A DNA stretch of 64,000 nt from CBDIBC01 sp965276635 (GCA_965276635.1 CBDIBC010000003.1:453114-517113), one strand, 5' to 3'. Positions 8,551-17,355 are shown, counted from the first letter of the stretch. Notes: a model not told the origin generated them from the sequence alone. Program-made: numbers and translations.

Positions 8551-9194
8551 GCAAGCACAGCACCACTTCGCCGGCTCGCGAGGATTTCGGAACGACCCTG
8601 GTCGAGGTGCTCGTCGTCTCGATCGTCACCTTGGTCATCTTGACGATGGCGTATCACATCCTCCAAACGACGACCCAGACCACCCGAACGACGACGAATC
8701 GCGCTGCGAACGCAGCCGATGCCCGCCAGGCCGTGGACTTCCTCGAGTCCAGCCTCCGGAACGCATCAGCGGTGAATCTGTGCGGATCTGGCTCGACCGC
8801 GACGAGCTGCAGCGCCCCGGCCAGCCCTACCACCTCCTCCGCCATCCAGGTGATCACCGTGAACGGCAGCAACCCGCAAGCAGTTGGGTGTACCGAGAGC
8901 CTCTGGTCCCTCACGGGCGCCGGGCTTGCTCGTGCCGTGGCTGCGAGGGGAGTGTCAGGGGCCCTCGGGCTTATCGTGCCGAGCGTCGCCGCGGGCACGG
9001 ACCTTCACAACGGACCGACCAGCGGCTTTACGCTGCCACTCAGCAACCAACGCCTGGTGCAGATCGACCTAACGGTGAACGCGGACAGCCATGCGTCCTA
9101 CAAGGCGGCCGACTCAGTGACGGTCCACGACCTGGTGGCACCGAACAATGCCGGCACCTATGCCGCCACCACGACAGGAGCATCATGCAGCTAG
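8547..9194 (+). CDS. Minor pseudopilin (PilW-like)
   Basis: 215 aa from ATG 8547, which overlaps the previous stop by ATGA; a longer in-frame extension to 8340 would remove the N-terminal signal. The signal is REDFG, followed by TTLVEVLVVSIVTLVILTMA; cleavage after G15 leaves Thr at +1 rather than Phe but keeps Glu at +5. An ARQAVDFLESSLRNAS segment after the hydrophobic helix matches the PilW/GspJ style. Four cysteines are spread through the C-terminal half. Confidence 0.8.
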   Translation: MSKHSTTSPAREDFGTTLVEVLVVSIVTLVILTMAYHILQTTTQTTRTTTNRAANAADARQAVDFLESSLRNASAVNLCGSGSTATSCSAPASPTTSSAIQVITVNGSNPQAVGCTESLWSLTGAGLARAVAARGVSGALGLIVPSVAAGTDLHNGPTSGFTLPLSNQRLVQIDLTVNADSHASYKAADSVTVHDLVAPNNAGTYAATTTGASCS

Positions 9195-11035
9195 GGGGGC
9201 GTCAACCGGTCACGAGAACGCGGCAAGCGAGGCGGCGGGACGACGAGCGCGGTGTCCTCATGGTCGTCGCACTGACGGTCGCGACTGTCGTCCTACTCCT
9301 GACGACAGCAGCGATCACTCAGACCATCAACGGCGTGATGCAATCCGGGATCGCCAACAAGCAGGTGACCAGCACAGACGCGGCCGAGGCCGGGATCCAG
9401 TACGAGGTAAGCCAGATCAACGCCCAGGTAGCTGCCGCCGCCAGCTCGGCCGGGCCGTACAGCTTCGCGTGTCCCTCCGGCGCTACCGCCGTGTCGTCGT
9501 CGACCACCGCCACCTACACCGTTCGCTATTCCTCCGCCACTGGTACCCCCGGGTCGGTGCCGGCCATGCCCGCCCTCCAGTCGTGCACGGGCGGTGGTGT
9601 CGCCCTGACCGGCGGCACCTACTACTGGCTCCAGTCGCTGGGGGCGGCCAGCGCCTCCGCCACCGGTCTGGCCACACGTTCCGTGCTGGGCCTCGTCTAC
9701 GTCGCCGCCGGGACCACGTATGGCCCGATGACAGCGTTCAGTCAGGCCATCTTCGGGGCCACCGGTGTCAGCGGTTCGGGAAACACCACGGTGAGCAGCA
9801 CGAACAACAGTGCAAACGTCTACTCAGCCGGACCGCTCGCCTGTACGAACACCACGATATTCTCGGGAAATGTCTTCGCCTACGGCGGATTGACATCCGG
9901 CACCGGTGCATGCAGCATCTCGGGAAACTTCTACAACCATGGATCCCTGTCCCTCACCGACGGCACATATTCGGGAAATCTCACGTCTGTAGGTGATGTG
10001 ACCACGCAGGGTGGGACGACCATAGGCAAGAACGTGTACGTGACCGGCAATGCCAGCCTTGTGGGTAACGGCATCGGGTCGTCCTCGTCTTCGGCCAACG
10101 TCTATGTGAACGGAGACGTCACCATCGGCGGGGGTCAGACGGTGTACGGAAACATCTATGCTACTGGCAACGTCGATATCAACAATGGCCACGTCAACGG
10201 CACCATCGAGAGCACCGGCGGGAATGTCACCTACGAGCAGGGCAGCCAGTCGGGAAGGGCGTACGTCAGCGCCGGGCACTCCTGTACGGCCGGCGCCACC
10301 TCGTGCTCTGTGGGAAGCATGCCCGGCGACTATCCGCCGAGCTCAACGTTCCCGACGGCGTCGACGCTTCCGGCGGCACCGGGATTCCCGAGCCTCACCT
10401 TCAGTCAGCCGGCTTGGCAGGGCGCCGGGTACAGAGTGGTGACGACGAACAACTGCTCTCCTCCCAGCAACGGGACGTTCGTGTCGAACAGCGTTGCCGA
10501 CTACCTGCATTCGATGACGATGACTGGGGCTCCACCAACAGTCATCGTCACCTCCTGTCGGGTCACCTGGGGAACGTCGATGTGGCCTGAGACGGGCACG
10601 ATCAACCTGTACAACAACCTGGCTATCTTCGCAGATGGGGGGATTGCATTCGGGACTGACTTCAATGGGTTCACGGCGGCGTCGGGTACCCCCAACCTGT
10701 ACCTGATGGTGCCCTCCGACTATGCCGGTCGGTCCTCGAGCGGAGCGTCCTGTGCGTCTGGGGGAGCTGCTGTGGCTGGGGGTCACGACATCTCGTTCGG
10801 GTCACAGCTCTCCGACGGCAACGTGCACGATTTCTTGTACACGCCTGGGAGCATCTGCAACTCGGGGTCTGCCGGACTGACCGGGAAGATCTATGCTGAC
10901 CAAGGCATCAACCTCGGCACTACGTATGCACAGACGTTCTACGACATCGATCCCTTCGGCCAGACCTCGGGCGGCGGCGGGAATGGCAGCAGTACCCCGG
11001 GTGCCCTGAACGTCGAGTGGGTTCGCAACTCCTGA
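9185..11035 (+). CDS. Large PilX-like pilus-associated protein with a beta-helix domain
   Basis: 616 aa from ATG 9185, with AGGAG 4 nt upstream, overlapping the PilW-like gene by 10 bp. The N-terminus has RDDERG then VLMVVALTVATVVLLLTTAA, as in PilX_N proteins, which lack Glu+5. About residues 195-370 are Gly/Asn/Thr-rich short strands of the type GNVYVTGN, VYVNGDVTIGGG and NIYATGNVDINNG, a pattern of parallel beta-helix or bactofilin-like folds. The C-terminal 240 residues hold several cysteines and aromatic residues. It could be a tip adhesin; that role is inferred from size, signal and position at the end of the operon. Confidence 0.75.
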   Translation: MQLGGRQPVTRTRQARRRDDERGVLMVVALTVATVVLLLTTAAITQTINGVMQSGIANKQVTSTDAAEAGIQYEVSQINAQVAAAASSAGPYSFACPSGATAVSSSTTATYTVRYSSATGTPGSVPAMPALQSCTGGGVALTGGTYYWLQSLGAASASATGLATRSVLGLVYVAAGTTYGPMTAFSQAIFGATGVSGSGNTTVSSTNNSANVYSAGPLACTNTTIFSGNVFAYGGLTSGTGACSISGNFYNHGSLSLTDGTYSGNLTSVGDVTTQGGTTIGKNVYVTGNASLVGNGIGSSSSSANVYVNGDVTIGGGQTVYGNIYATGNVDINNGHVNGTIESTGGNVTYEQGSQSGRAYVSAGHSCTAGATSCSVGSMPGDYPPSSTFPTASTLPAAPGFPSLTFSQPAWQGAGYRVVTTNNCSPPSNGTFVSNSVADYLHSMTMTGAPPTVIVTSCRVTWGTSMWPETGTINLYNNLAIFADGGIAFGTDFNGFTAASGTPNLYLMVPSDYAGRSSSGASCASGGAAVAGGHDISFGSQLSDGNVHDFLYTPGSICNSGSAGLTGKIYADQGINLGTTYAQTFYDIDPFGQTSGGGGNGSSTPGALNVEWVRNS

Positions 11036-11053
11036 ACGCCCGACTACCGGTGC

Positions 11054-11316
11054 TCAGGGCCGGTGGCCGTCGACCAGGTCCTCGACGATCTGGAGTCGGC
11101 GAGGTCGTGAGTGAGCAGCGGCACCTGCTCCGCGGTCGCGGCGACCAGGCCGATATGACGGCGGCGAGGGCTGACTCTCCGTCGGACGACGGCGGCCGCC
11201 AGACGCCCGTGCCACCTCGGCGGTGACGGGGAGCGGGTCGAAAGTCGCCTCCACTGCGGCGAGACGATCGGTACGGCGTGCCCGTTGGCGAGGAATACCC
11301 CTCGCATGGGCCGAAC
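11054..11316 (-). pseudogene. Decayed VapC-type PIN toxin
   Basis: Read on the minus strand across shifting frames, this segment rebuilds pieces of a PIN-domain toxin: a MRGVF start, then RLAAVEATFDPLPVTAEVARA, then a frameshift into RLAAAVVRRR, then HIGLVAATAEQVPLLTHDLADS, then another shift into LQIVEDLVDG. The order matches the C-terminal half of VapC, with the ATA...VPLLTHD strand-helix unit. The first catalytic Asp region is deleted and the usual Asp before the AATA motif is lost. At least two frameshifts make it non-functional. Confidence 0.7.
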
Positions 11317-11534
11317 GGCTCAACCAGGCCGGCCGCCAACCGGGTCAGATCGTCATCGAGCCCAGTGGCGTCGGACCGAGCCAGACCGAGCGAGCGCGGC
11401 TCCGCTGACCCAGCACCGGCGGTGGGCCAGGTGGAGCTCGGCCACGGGACGGCCGGCAACAGTCACGGTGAGCGCCTGGACGGTCTCGACCCGTCGCAGC
11501 ACCTCACCCCCCTGGTTGCGCAGCTCCTTCTGGA
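11317..11534 (-). pseudogene. Decayed Phd/YefM-type antitoxin
   Basis: The minus strand encodes ELRNQGGEVLRRVE, then LTVTVAGRPVAEL, the core of Phd/YefM antitoxins that pair with PIN toxins. The frame then breaks and the C-terminal region continues one frame over as LARSDATGLDDDLTRL. No start codon precedes ELRN; the 5' end runs into the 3' end of the surface-protein gene at 11547. With the adjacent toxin remnant it marks an extinct toxin-antitoxin locus. Confidence 0.7.
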
Positions 11535-11546
11535 GCCAGCAAGCGA

Positions 11547-13010
11547 TCAGGAGTGGGTGGCGGGGCGGCGCAGGCGGCGGCTGGCCGCCACCAGGATGCC
11601 GCCGAGGCCCACCAGGATGCCGCCCACCTCGAGCGACTGGGTGACGGGGGCCCCCGTGGTCGGCAGCGTGGCGGCCGTGGTCACCGCCGCCGGCGACGAG
11701 GCCGCCGGGCCGGTGGTGCCGGTTGTCGGTGTGCTGGTCGGCGTCGCCGCGCTCTGGACCCGCTGGAAGGGGTCCGGCCCCCACCCGCTCGGCGTTGTCG
11801 CCGGGCTGGTCGCCGCGCCGGCACTTTGCGCAGCGGTATGCACAGACGCGGCCGCGGTCGCCGGCGAGGTCGTCTGCGTCGAGGCGACAGGGGCCAGAGC
11901 AGTATGGACCGTCTTCGCTGCCGTCGGCAGGCCCGGCCAGGTCAGCGGAGGGGGAGCGATCGCGACCGGTGGCGCCACGATGGTCCCGACCGTCTGGAGG
12001 CTGGTGAACGAGACGGGCTGCGTCTGGTTGGTGGTAACGGTGGCCGCGCCCGAGAGAAGGGCAGCGATGGCCGGCGCCACGGCGCCAACTATGGCCGGGT
12101 TGGTGACTGCGAGCGGTAGCTGGAAGGTCACCGAGCCCCCGCCGGTGAGGTCGGCCAGGGTCCAGTGGGCGTCGGTGTAGCCCGTCTGGCCCGCAGTCGT
12201 GGGGACGATGGGCGTGCCGTCGGCGTTGGCGCCGAGTTGTGCGGTCGCCGTTTCCGTGGGCTGGGTGCAGGGGGTGACCGGCGCGACGGGAGCTCCGGGC
12301 GGGGTCGGTGGGGGAGTGGGGCAGGCGGCCAGGCTCACGCCGGGCGGCAGGTACAGGTCGAGGCCGAGACCGACCACGGGGATGCCGGTGCCTGCGGTCG
12401 CGGTGATGGTGTCGACGACCGTGCCGGTTGCTGTCGGTTGAGCGAGTGGGGTGGCCGACTGGGCGAGGGTGACGGCCTCGATGGTCGCCGTGCTCGAGGC
12501 GACGACAGTGTCGAGGGAGCTGTGCCTGCGTTCCGTGCGTCGCCAGGTGGCCGTGGCGGCATCGGTCACCGCGCTGCCGACAGGGTAGGCGCCGGGCGCC
12601 GGCGAGGTGGCCGGCTGCGCCGAGAAGTCCACGGCCGTGCTCTGGCCGGCGGCCACACCATCGGGGAGGGTCCACACCAGCGTGGTGGCGCCGCCTGGGG
12701 TCGAGGTGATCACCGGGTCTCCGAGCGCCGGCGGCTGGGTGGAACCCGGTACGTAGGTGACACCGGCAGGGAGCTCTTCGGTGACCGTCAGTGCGGTGGA
12801 GGGGGCCGTCCCGGTGTTGCCGATGGCGAGATGCCAGGGTATGGCGTTGCCGTACAGGGCTGTCCCGCTCGTGTCCGTGAGCGTCAGCACCGCGGTGGAG
12901 GCCGTGGTCGGGGAATCGGCGAACGCCACGGCGCTGGCGCCCATCGTCGCCGTGAGGCCGCCCGTGGCGAGCACGCCGCGAGCGATCAGCCCCAAAGGTC
13001 TCAGGTTCAT
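11547..13010 (-). CDS. Secreted surface protein with LPTTG sorting signal
   Basis: 487 aa. The start ATG 13010 is preceded on the minus strand by GGAGG at suitable spacing; an upstream in-frame ATG at 13073 would hide the signal peptide. A signal peptide of about 32 residues ends AFA-DS. The middle is beta-rich, with DUF11-like stretches (LTVTEELPAGVTYVPG) and Pro/Thr/Ala linkers. The C-terminus has LPTTG at residues 449-453, a hydrophobic helix and an RRLRRP tail, the layout of sortase substrates. No sortase gene is in the window. It is divergent from aroC, 70 bp apart. Confidence 0.8.
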   Translation of the reverse strand: MNLRPLGLIARGVLATGGLTATMGASAVAFADSPTTASTAVLTLTDTSGTALYGNAIPWHLAIGNTGTAPSTALTVTEELPAGVTYVPGSTQPPALGDPVITSTPGGATTLVWTLPDGVAAGQSTAVDFSAQPATSPAPGAYPVGSAVTDAATATWRRTERRHSSLDTVVASSTATIEAVTLAQSATPLAQPTATGTVVDTITATAGTGIPVVGLGLDLYLPPGVSLAACPTPPPTPPGAPVAPVTPCTQPTETATAQLGANADGTPIVPTTAGQTGYTDAHWTLADLTGGGSVTFQLPLAVTNPAIVGAVAPAIAALLSGAATVTTNQTQPVSFTSLQTVGTIVAPPVAIAPPPLTWPGLPTAAKTVHTALAPVASTQTTSPATAAASVHTAAQSAGAATSPATTPSGWGPDPFQRVQSAATPTSTPTTGTTGPAASSPAAVTTAATLPTTGAPVTQSLEVGGILVGLGGILVAASRRLRRPATHS

Positions 13011-13067
13011 GTCGACAAATACCTCCGCGCCCTCTATCGACACATCAGGGCCGATTCCTGAGCGAAC

Positions 13068-13073
13068 TACCAT
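13068..13073 (+). promoter_or_regulatory. -10 element of aroC, leaderless start
   Basis: TACCAT lies 7 nt before the GTG start of aroC. With transcription starting at or next to the G, the mRNA would have no leader. No ribosome-binding site is present upstream, which agrees with this. No clear -35 hexamer was seen. Confidence 0.45.
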
Positions 13074-13080
13074 TGGTCCC

Positions 13081-14235
13081 GTGCTGCGCTACCTCACCGC
13101 CGGCGAATCTCACGGCCAGGGGCTGGTGGTGATCGTGGAGGGACTGCCGGCCGGCCTGGAGGTCACGGTGGAGGCCATCCAGGAGGAGTTGGGCCGCCGG
13201 CGGCTCGGGTACGGGCGCGGGCCGCGCATGCGCTTCGAGACCGACGAGCTGACCCTCATCGGCGGGATCCGCCACGGCCGCACCCTGGGCTCGCCGGTGG
13301 CCATCGAGATCGCCAACACCGAATGGCCCAAGTGGCGGGAGGAGATGTCCCCCGGGCCCGGGCGCACCGAGAAGCCGCTCACCAAGCCCCGCCCCGGCCA
13401 CGCCGACCTGCCCGGCATGCAGAAGTACGGCTTCACCGACGCTCGTGACGTGCTCGAGCGGGCGTCGGCCCGGGAGACGGCCGCCCGGGTGGCGGCCGGT
13501 GCGGTGGCCAAGGCGTTGCTGGCCGAGCTGGACATCGCCATCCTCAGCCACGTGGTGCAGATGGGTCCGGTGAGCTCCAAGGCGTCCCGGCGGCCGGCGC
13601 CGGCCGACCTCGACGCGGTGGACGGATCGCAGGTGCGTTGCTTCGACCCGGTGGCCGAGGAGGCGATGGTCGCCGAGATCAAGGCGGCGGCCAAGGCCGG
13701 TGACTCCCTCGGCGGCGTGGTGGAGGTGCTCGGCTACGGCGTCCCCGTCGGCCTCGGCAGCCACGTCCACTGGGATCGCAAGCTCGACAGCCTGCTCGCC
13801 GGGGCCCTCATGAGCATCCAGGCCGTCAAGGCCGTGGAGATCGGTGACGGGGTGGACGTGGCCGGCCGGCGCGGCTCCGACGCCCACGACCCCATCACCT
13901 GGGACGGCGACGCCCGGACCTACGGGCGGGAGTCGAACTGGAGCGGCGGCGTGGAGGGCGGGATGTCGAACGGCGAGCCCCTCGTGGCCCGGGTGTCGAT
14001 GAAGCCGCTCGCCACCCTCAACCGTCCCGTGCTGAAGACCGTCGACACCGTCACCAAGGAGCAGACCGTGTCGTTCAAGGAGCGCACAGACGTCACGGCC
14101 GTGCCCGCAATGGGCGTGGTGGCCGAGACCATGATGGCGCTCGTCGTCGCCGGCGAGGCGCTCCGCAAGTTCGGCGGCGACTCGGTGGCCGAGGTGGTCC
14201 GCAACCGCGACGCCTACCTGGCCACCCTGGCATGA
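13081..14235 (+). CDS. aroC: Chorismate synthase
   Basis: Converts EPSP to chorismate with reduced FMN, the last common step of aromatic biosynthesis. 384 aa. Signatures are present: GESHGQGL at the start, GRGPRMRFETDE, the FTDARDVLERASARETAARVA block, GDSLGGVVEV, and GGVEGGMSNGEP near the C-terminus. The GTG start at 13081 is the first that gives the standard MLRYLTAGESHG beginning. It overlaps aroK by ATGA and begins the aroC-K-B-Q cluster. Confidence 0.97.
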   Translation: MLRYLTAGESHGQGLVVIVEGLPAGLEVTVEAIQEELGRRRLGYGRGPRMRFETDELTLIGGIRHGRTLGSPVAIEIANTEWPKWREEMSPGPGRTEKPLTKPRPGHADLPGMQKYGFTDARDVLERASARETAARVAAGAVAKALLAELDIAILSHVVQMGPVSSKASRRPAPADLDAVDGSQVRCFDPVAEEAMVAEIKAAAKAGDSLGGVVEVLGYGVPVGLGSHVHWDRKLDSLLAGALMSIQAVKAVEIGDGVDVAGRRGSDAHDPITWDGDARTYGRESNWSGGVEGGMSNGEPLVARVSMKPLATLNRPVLKTVDTVTKEQTVSFKERTDVTAVPAMGVVAETMMALVVAGEALRKFGGDSVAEVVRNRDAYLATLA

Positions 14236-14759
14236 CCTCGCGGATCCTTCTGGTGGGGATGATGGGGGCGGGCAAAACGACGGTTGGGCGTCTGCTGGGG
14301 GCGCGGCTGGGTTGGACCTACCTCGACAGCGACGAGGAGATCCTGCGCCGCACCGGTCGGACGGTCCCCGAGATCTGGCGGGCCGACGGCGAAGCCGCCT
14401 TCCGCGTCCAGGAGGCCGCCGTCCTGGCCGATGCCGTCAGCGGCGGCGAGCCCGTCGTCGTCTCCGTCGCCGGCGGCGCCGTGCTCGACCCGGTGAACCG
14501 GGAGCGGGTACGGGCCGCCGGGCACGTGGTGTGGCTGCGGGCCGACCCGGCCACGCTCGCCGGCCGGGTGGGTGACGGGCACGGCCGGCCGCTCCTTGAC
14601 GGCGGCCCGGCGGCGGCGCTGACCCGGTTGAGCGGCGACCGCAACCCCGTCTACGGGGACCTGGCCGACACGGTGATCGACGTGGACCGACGCACGCCCA
14701 CCGAGGTGGTGGACGCCATCGTGGCCGCGTGGGAGCGGGTGCCGTCGACGTCCACCTGA
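14232..14759 (+). CDS. aroK: Shikimate kinase
   Basis: Phosphorylates shikimate at O3 using ATP. 175 aa, normal length. P-loop GMMGAGKT at residues 9-16, the shikimate-binding DSDEEI in the next helix, the lid-region arginines, and a GGAVLD motif matching the usual GGG. It starts within the aroC stop (ATGA) and is followed by a stable hairpin and a 315 bp gap before aroB. Confidence 0.95.
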   Translation: MTSRILLVGMMGAGKTTVGRLLGARLGWTYLDSDEEILRRTGRTVPEIWRADGEAAFRVQEAAVLADAVSGGEPVVVSVAGGAVLDPVNRERVRAAGHVVWLRADPATLAGRVGDGHGRPLLDGGPAAALTRLSGDRNPVYGDLADTVIDVDRRTPTEVVDAIVAAWERVPSTST

Positions 14760-14863
14760 CGGACAGCTTCTCGGTGGGCGCCCGCCCTGGCCGAGGTTCG
14801 AGGCATTCGTGGCCAGCGCCCGAGCCGTCGATCCGGGCGACGGGCTGCCCGGTCGGCGCCGGC

Positions 14864-14887
14864 CCTCGCCGGCGAGCGCCGGCGAGG
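14864..14887 (+). terminator. Hairpin downstream of aroK
   Basis: A perfect 10-bp stem, CCTCGCCGGC with GCCGGCGAGG, and a GAGC loop lie about 105 nt after the aroK stop. A short T run follows about 10 nt later. It looks like a terminator or processing hairpin that would separate aroCK from aroB. Confidence 0.5.
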
Positions 14888-15010
14888 TTCGGTGCGGTTT
14901 TGACAGGGCGTCGGCGAGGTCGGGCGCAGTATTGGGTTCCCGGCGACCGCGACCGCACCCGACCTCGCCCAAACCACGGCTCGGCCGGTCACGACCGCAC
15001 CCAACCTCGG
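14884..15010. repeat. Four inverted and direct copies of a short motif
   Basis: The aroK-aroB gap carries four relatives of one motif of about 17 bp. Two read GAGGTTCGGTGCGG (from 14884) and GAGGTCGGGCGC (from 14916). Two lie on the other strand, as GACCGCACCCGACCTCG (14951-14967) and GACCGCACCCAACCTCG (14993-15009). Copies two and three pair as a 14-bp stem with one mismatch. Their nature is unknown; a small intergenic repeat family or a structured leader are both possible. Confidence 0.5.
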
Positions 15011-15074
15011 GCCATCCGGGCACATGGCGGTCGCGCCACTACCATTCTGGAGGTGACGAGGGAGCCAGTCGACG

Positions 15075-16094
15075 GTGCATGAGGTCGAAGTACCGCTTGG
15101 CGACCGGTCGTACCGGGTGCTGGTCGGTGCCGGGGCGCGTCATCGGCTCCTGGAGGTCCTCCCGGTGGGAGCCCGGCGGGCCGCCATCGTTACCCAGGAC
15201 GCGGTTGGAGTCCCGGTCGACGCCGGCATCGAGCAGCGCACCTTTGTCATGGACGACGGCGAGGACGCCAAGTGCATGGAGACGGTGGAGGAGCTGTGCC
15301 GGGCCTTCGCCCGCTGGGGCCTCACCCGGGCCGACGTGGTCGTCGCCGTCGGCGGGGGGGTGGTCACCGACACGGCCGGCTTCGCCGCCGCCGTCTACCA
15401 CCGGGGGGTGAGCGTCGTCCACGTCTCCACCACGTTGCTGGGACAGGTCGACGCCGCCATCGGCGGCAAGACGGGTGTCAACCTCCCGGAGGGCAAGAAC
15501 CTGGTCGGGGCGTTCTGGCAGCCGGCCGCCGTCCTGTGCGACACCGACACTCTGACGACGCTCCCGCCTCGTGAGTACCGCAGCGGGCTGGGGGAGATGG
15601 CCAAATATGCGTTCCTCGGCGTGGACCGGCTCCGGGACCTGCCGCTCGACGAGGCGGTGGCGGCCTGCGTGGCGTGCAAGGCCGGCTTCGTCGGCGCCGA
15701 CGAGCGCGAGGGGGGCCGGCGGGCGCTGCTGAACTACGGCCACACCCTGGCCCACGCCGTCGAGACCGCCGGCGCCTACGACCTCCGCCACGGCGAAGCG
15801 GTCGCCGTCGGCCTGGGCTTCGCCGCCCGCCTGGCCCGCCGCCTCGGTCGCATCGACGACGAGCGCGTCGCCGACCACGAGCGGGTGGTGGCCGGCTATG
15901 ACCTGCCCCTGCGACTGCCGCCCGGGCTGCCACCGGCCCAGCTGGTCGACCTCATGGCACGCGACAAGAAGGCGACCGACGGCCTGACGTTCGTCCTCGA
16001 CGGCCCCCGAGGCCTGGAGGTGGTGGCCGGAGTCGACGCGGCGATGGTGGCCGCCACCCTGGGCGAGATCAGCCCCACCGAGACACCGGCATGA
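15075..16094 (+). CDS. aroB: 3-Dehydroquinate synthase
   Basis: NAD- and metal-dependent cyclisation of DAHP to 3-dehydroquinate. 339 aa. Visible are the NAD-binding GGGVVTDTAGFAA, the IGGKTGVNLPEGKNLVGAFWQP block, the metal ligand Glu in GLGEMAKYA, and the metal-ligand histidines in NYGHTLAHAVE and RHGEAVAVG. GTG 15075 gives the usual short N-terminus and has GAGG sites upstream. It overlaps aroQ by ATGA. Confidence 0.96.
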   Translation: MHEVEVPLGDRSYRVLVGAGARHRLLEVLPVGARRAAIVTQDAVGVPVDAGIEQRTFVMDDGEDAKCMETVEELCRAFARWGLTRADVVVAVGGGVVTDTAGFAAAVYHRGVSVVHVSTTLLGQVDAAIGGKTGVNLPEGKNLVGAFWQPAAVLCDTDTLTTLPPREYRSGLGEMAKYAFLGVDRLRDLPLDEAVAACVACKAGFVGADEREGGRRALLNYGHTLAHAVETAGAYDLRHGEAVAVGLGFAARLARRLGRIDDERVADHERVVAGYDLPLRLPPGLPPAQLVDLMARDKKATDGLTFVLDGPRGLEVVAGVDAAMVAATLGEISPTETPA

Positions 16095-16552
16095 CCCGGG
16101 TCCTGCTCGTCTCCGGCCCGAACCTCGACCTCCTGGGTGAACGTCAACCTGAGGTCTATGGTTGGGCCCGTCTGGAGGAGCACGTAGCGCGCGCCACGGA
16201 GCGGGGCGGGAAGCTGGGCATGACCGTCGAGCACTGGCAGTCGAACGACGAGGGTGCCATCGTCGATGCCATCCACCGGGCTCGCCACGAGGTGGACGGC
16301 ATCATCATCAACCCCGGCGCCCTGACCCACTACTCGTGGTCCCTCCACGACGCCCTGGCCGCCTTCGGGGGTCCAGTCGTCGAGCTACATCTGAGCAACC
16401 CGGCGACCAGGGAGCAGTGGCGCCACACGTCGGTGGTGGCGCCGGTGGCGACCGGCACCATCGCCGGTTTCGGCGCCGACGGCTACCGTCTGGCCGTCGA
16501 GGCCATGGTGGCGCTCCTGGCCGACGGGTCCGGAGCCTCAACTCCCGCCTGA
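16091..16552 (+). CDS. aroQ: Type II 3-dehydroquinate dehydratase
   Basis: Dehydrates 3-dehydroquinate to 3-dehydroshikimate; the type II enzyme forms dodecamers. 153 aa. GPNLDLLGERQPEVYG carries the catalytic Arg and Tyr. INPGALTHYSWSLHDAL and the HLSN motif form the substrate site, and the C-terminal RHTSVVAPVATGTIAGFG is typical. Two usually conserved Asn residues in the first motif are Ser and Asp here. It starts inside the aroB stop and is 29 bp before pilD. Confidence 0.93.
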   Translation: MTRVLLVSGPNLDLLGERQPEVYGWARLEEHVARATERGGKLGMTVEHWQSNDEGAIVDAIHRARHEVDGIIINPGALTHYSWSLHDALAAFGGPVVELHLSNPATREQWRHTSVVAPVATGTIAGFGADGYRLAVEAMVALLADGSGASTPA

Positions 16553-16581
16553 AGCAGCCGATCGGGAAGGAAGTGATCGCC

Positions 16582-17355
16582 GTGACCACCTTCCTGCTCG
16601 TCGTCAGCGTGGCCTTCGGCATCGCGGTGGGATCGTTCCTGAACGTGGTCGTCTACCGGGTGCCCGCCGGCCTGTCTGTCTCCCGACCCCGGTCGGCCTG
16701 TCCGGGCTGCCGCCAGGCGATCCGCCCTCGCGACAACGTGCCGCTGGTCTCCTGGGTGCTCCTGCGCGGCCGGTGCCGGGACTGTGGCACCGGGATCTCC
16801 GTCCGCTACCCAGCCGTCGAGGCGCTCACGGGACTGCTCTTCGCCGGCGCCGCCCTTCGCTTCGGGTGGTCGTGGACGCTGCTTGCCGTGGTCGTCTTCT
16901 TCGCCGGGCTGGTCGCCCTGGCCGCCGTCGATCTGGAGCGCTACGTCCTGCCCAAGCGGATCGTCTACCCGACCGGGCTGGCCGCCACCGGGCTGCTCGT
17001 GGTGGCCGCCGCCGTCGAGGGCCAGTGGAGCCGCCTCGGCGTGGCCGGCGCCAGCGCGGCGGTAGCCTTCGGGCTCTTCTACGTCCTCAACTGGGTCAAC
17101 CCTCGATGGCTGGGGTTCGGCGACGTCCGTCTCGCCGCGGTCATCGGCGCCGTCCTCGGCTGGCTGGGTGCCACCTACGTCGTCCTCGGACTGCTGCTGG
17201 CGAACGTCGCCGGGCTGCTCGTCATCGCCGCCCTCATGGCCACCGGCCGAGCCACCCGCAAGACCCAGATCCCCTACGGCGTCTTCCTGGCCCTCGGCTC
17301 CGTTGCCTCGGTGTTCCTGGGCGAGTCGTTCACCCACCTCCTCCGCCCATCCTGA
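16582..17355 (+). CDS. pilD: Prepilin peptidase and N-methyltransferase PilD
   Basis: Membrane aspartyl protease that cuts the class III signals of the pilins encoded at 5065-11035 and methylates the new N-terminus. 257 aa. The cytoplasmic domain carries C40/C43 and C65/C68, linked to methyltransferase function. The two catalytic aspartates sit in AAVDLERYVLP and GFGDVRLA. About seven to eight hydrophobic helices are visible. GTG 16582 is preferred over GTG 16573 because AAGGAAG ends 8 nt before it. Its position inside the aro cluster separates it by about 5.5 kb from the pilus operon. Confidence 0.93.
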   Translation: MTTFLLVVSVAFGIAVGSFLNVVVYRVPAGLSVSRPRSACPGCRQAIRPRDNVPLVSWVLLRGRCRDCGTGISVRYPAVEALTGLLFAGAALRFGWSWTLLAVVVFFAGLVALAAVDLERYVLPKRIVYPTGLAATGLLVVAAAVEGQWSRLGVAGASAAVAFGLFYVLNWVNPRWLGFGDVRLAAVIGAVLGWLGATYVVLGLLLANVAGLLVIAALMATGRATRKTQIPYGVFLALGSVASVFLGESFTHLLRPS

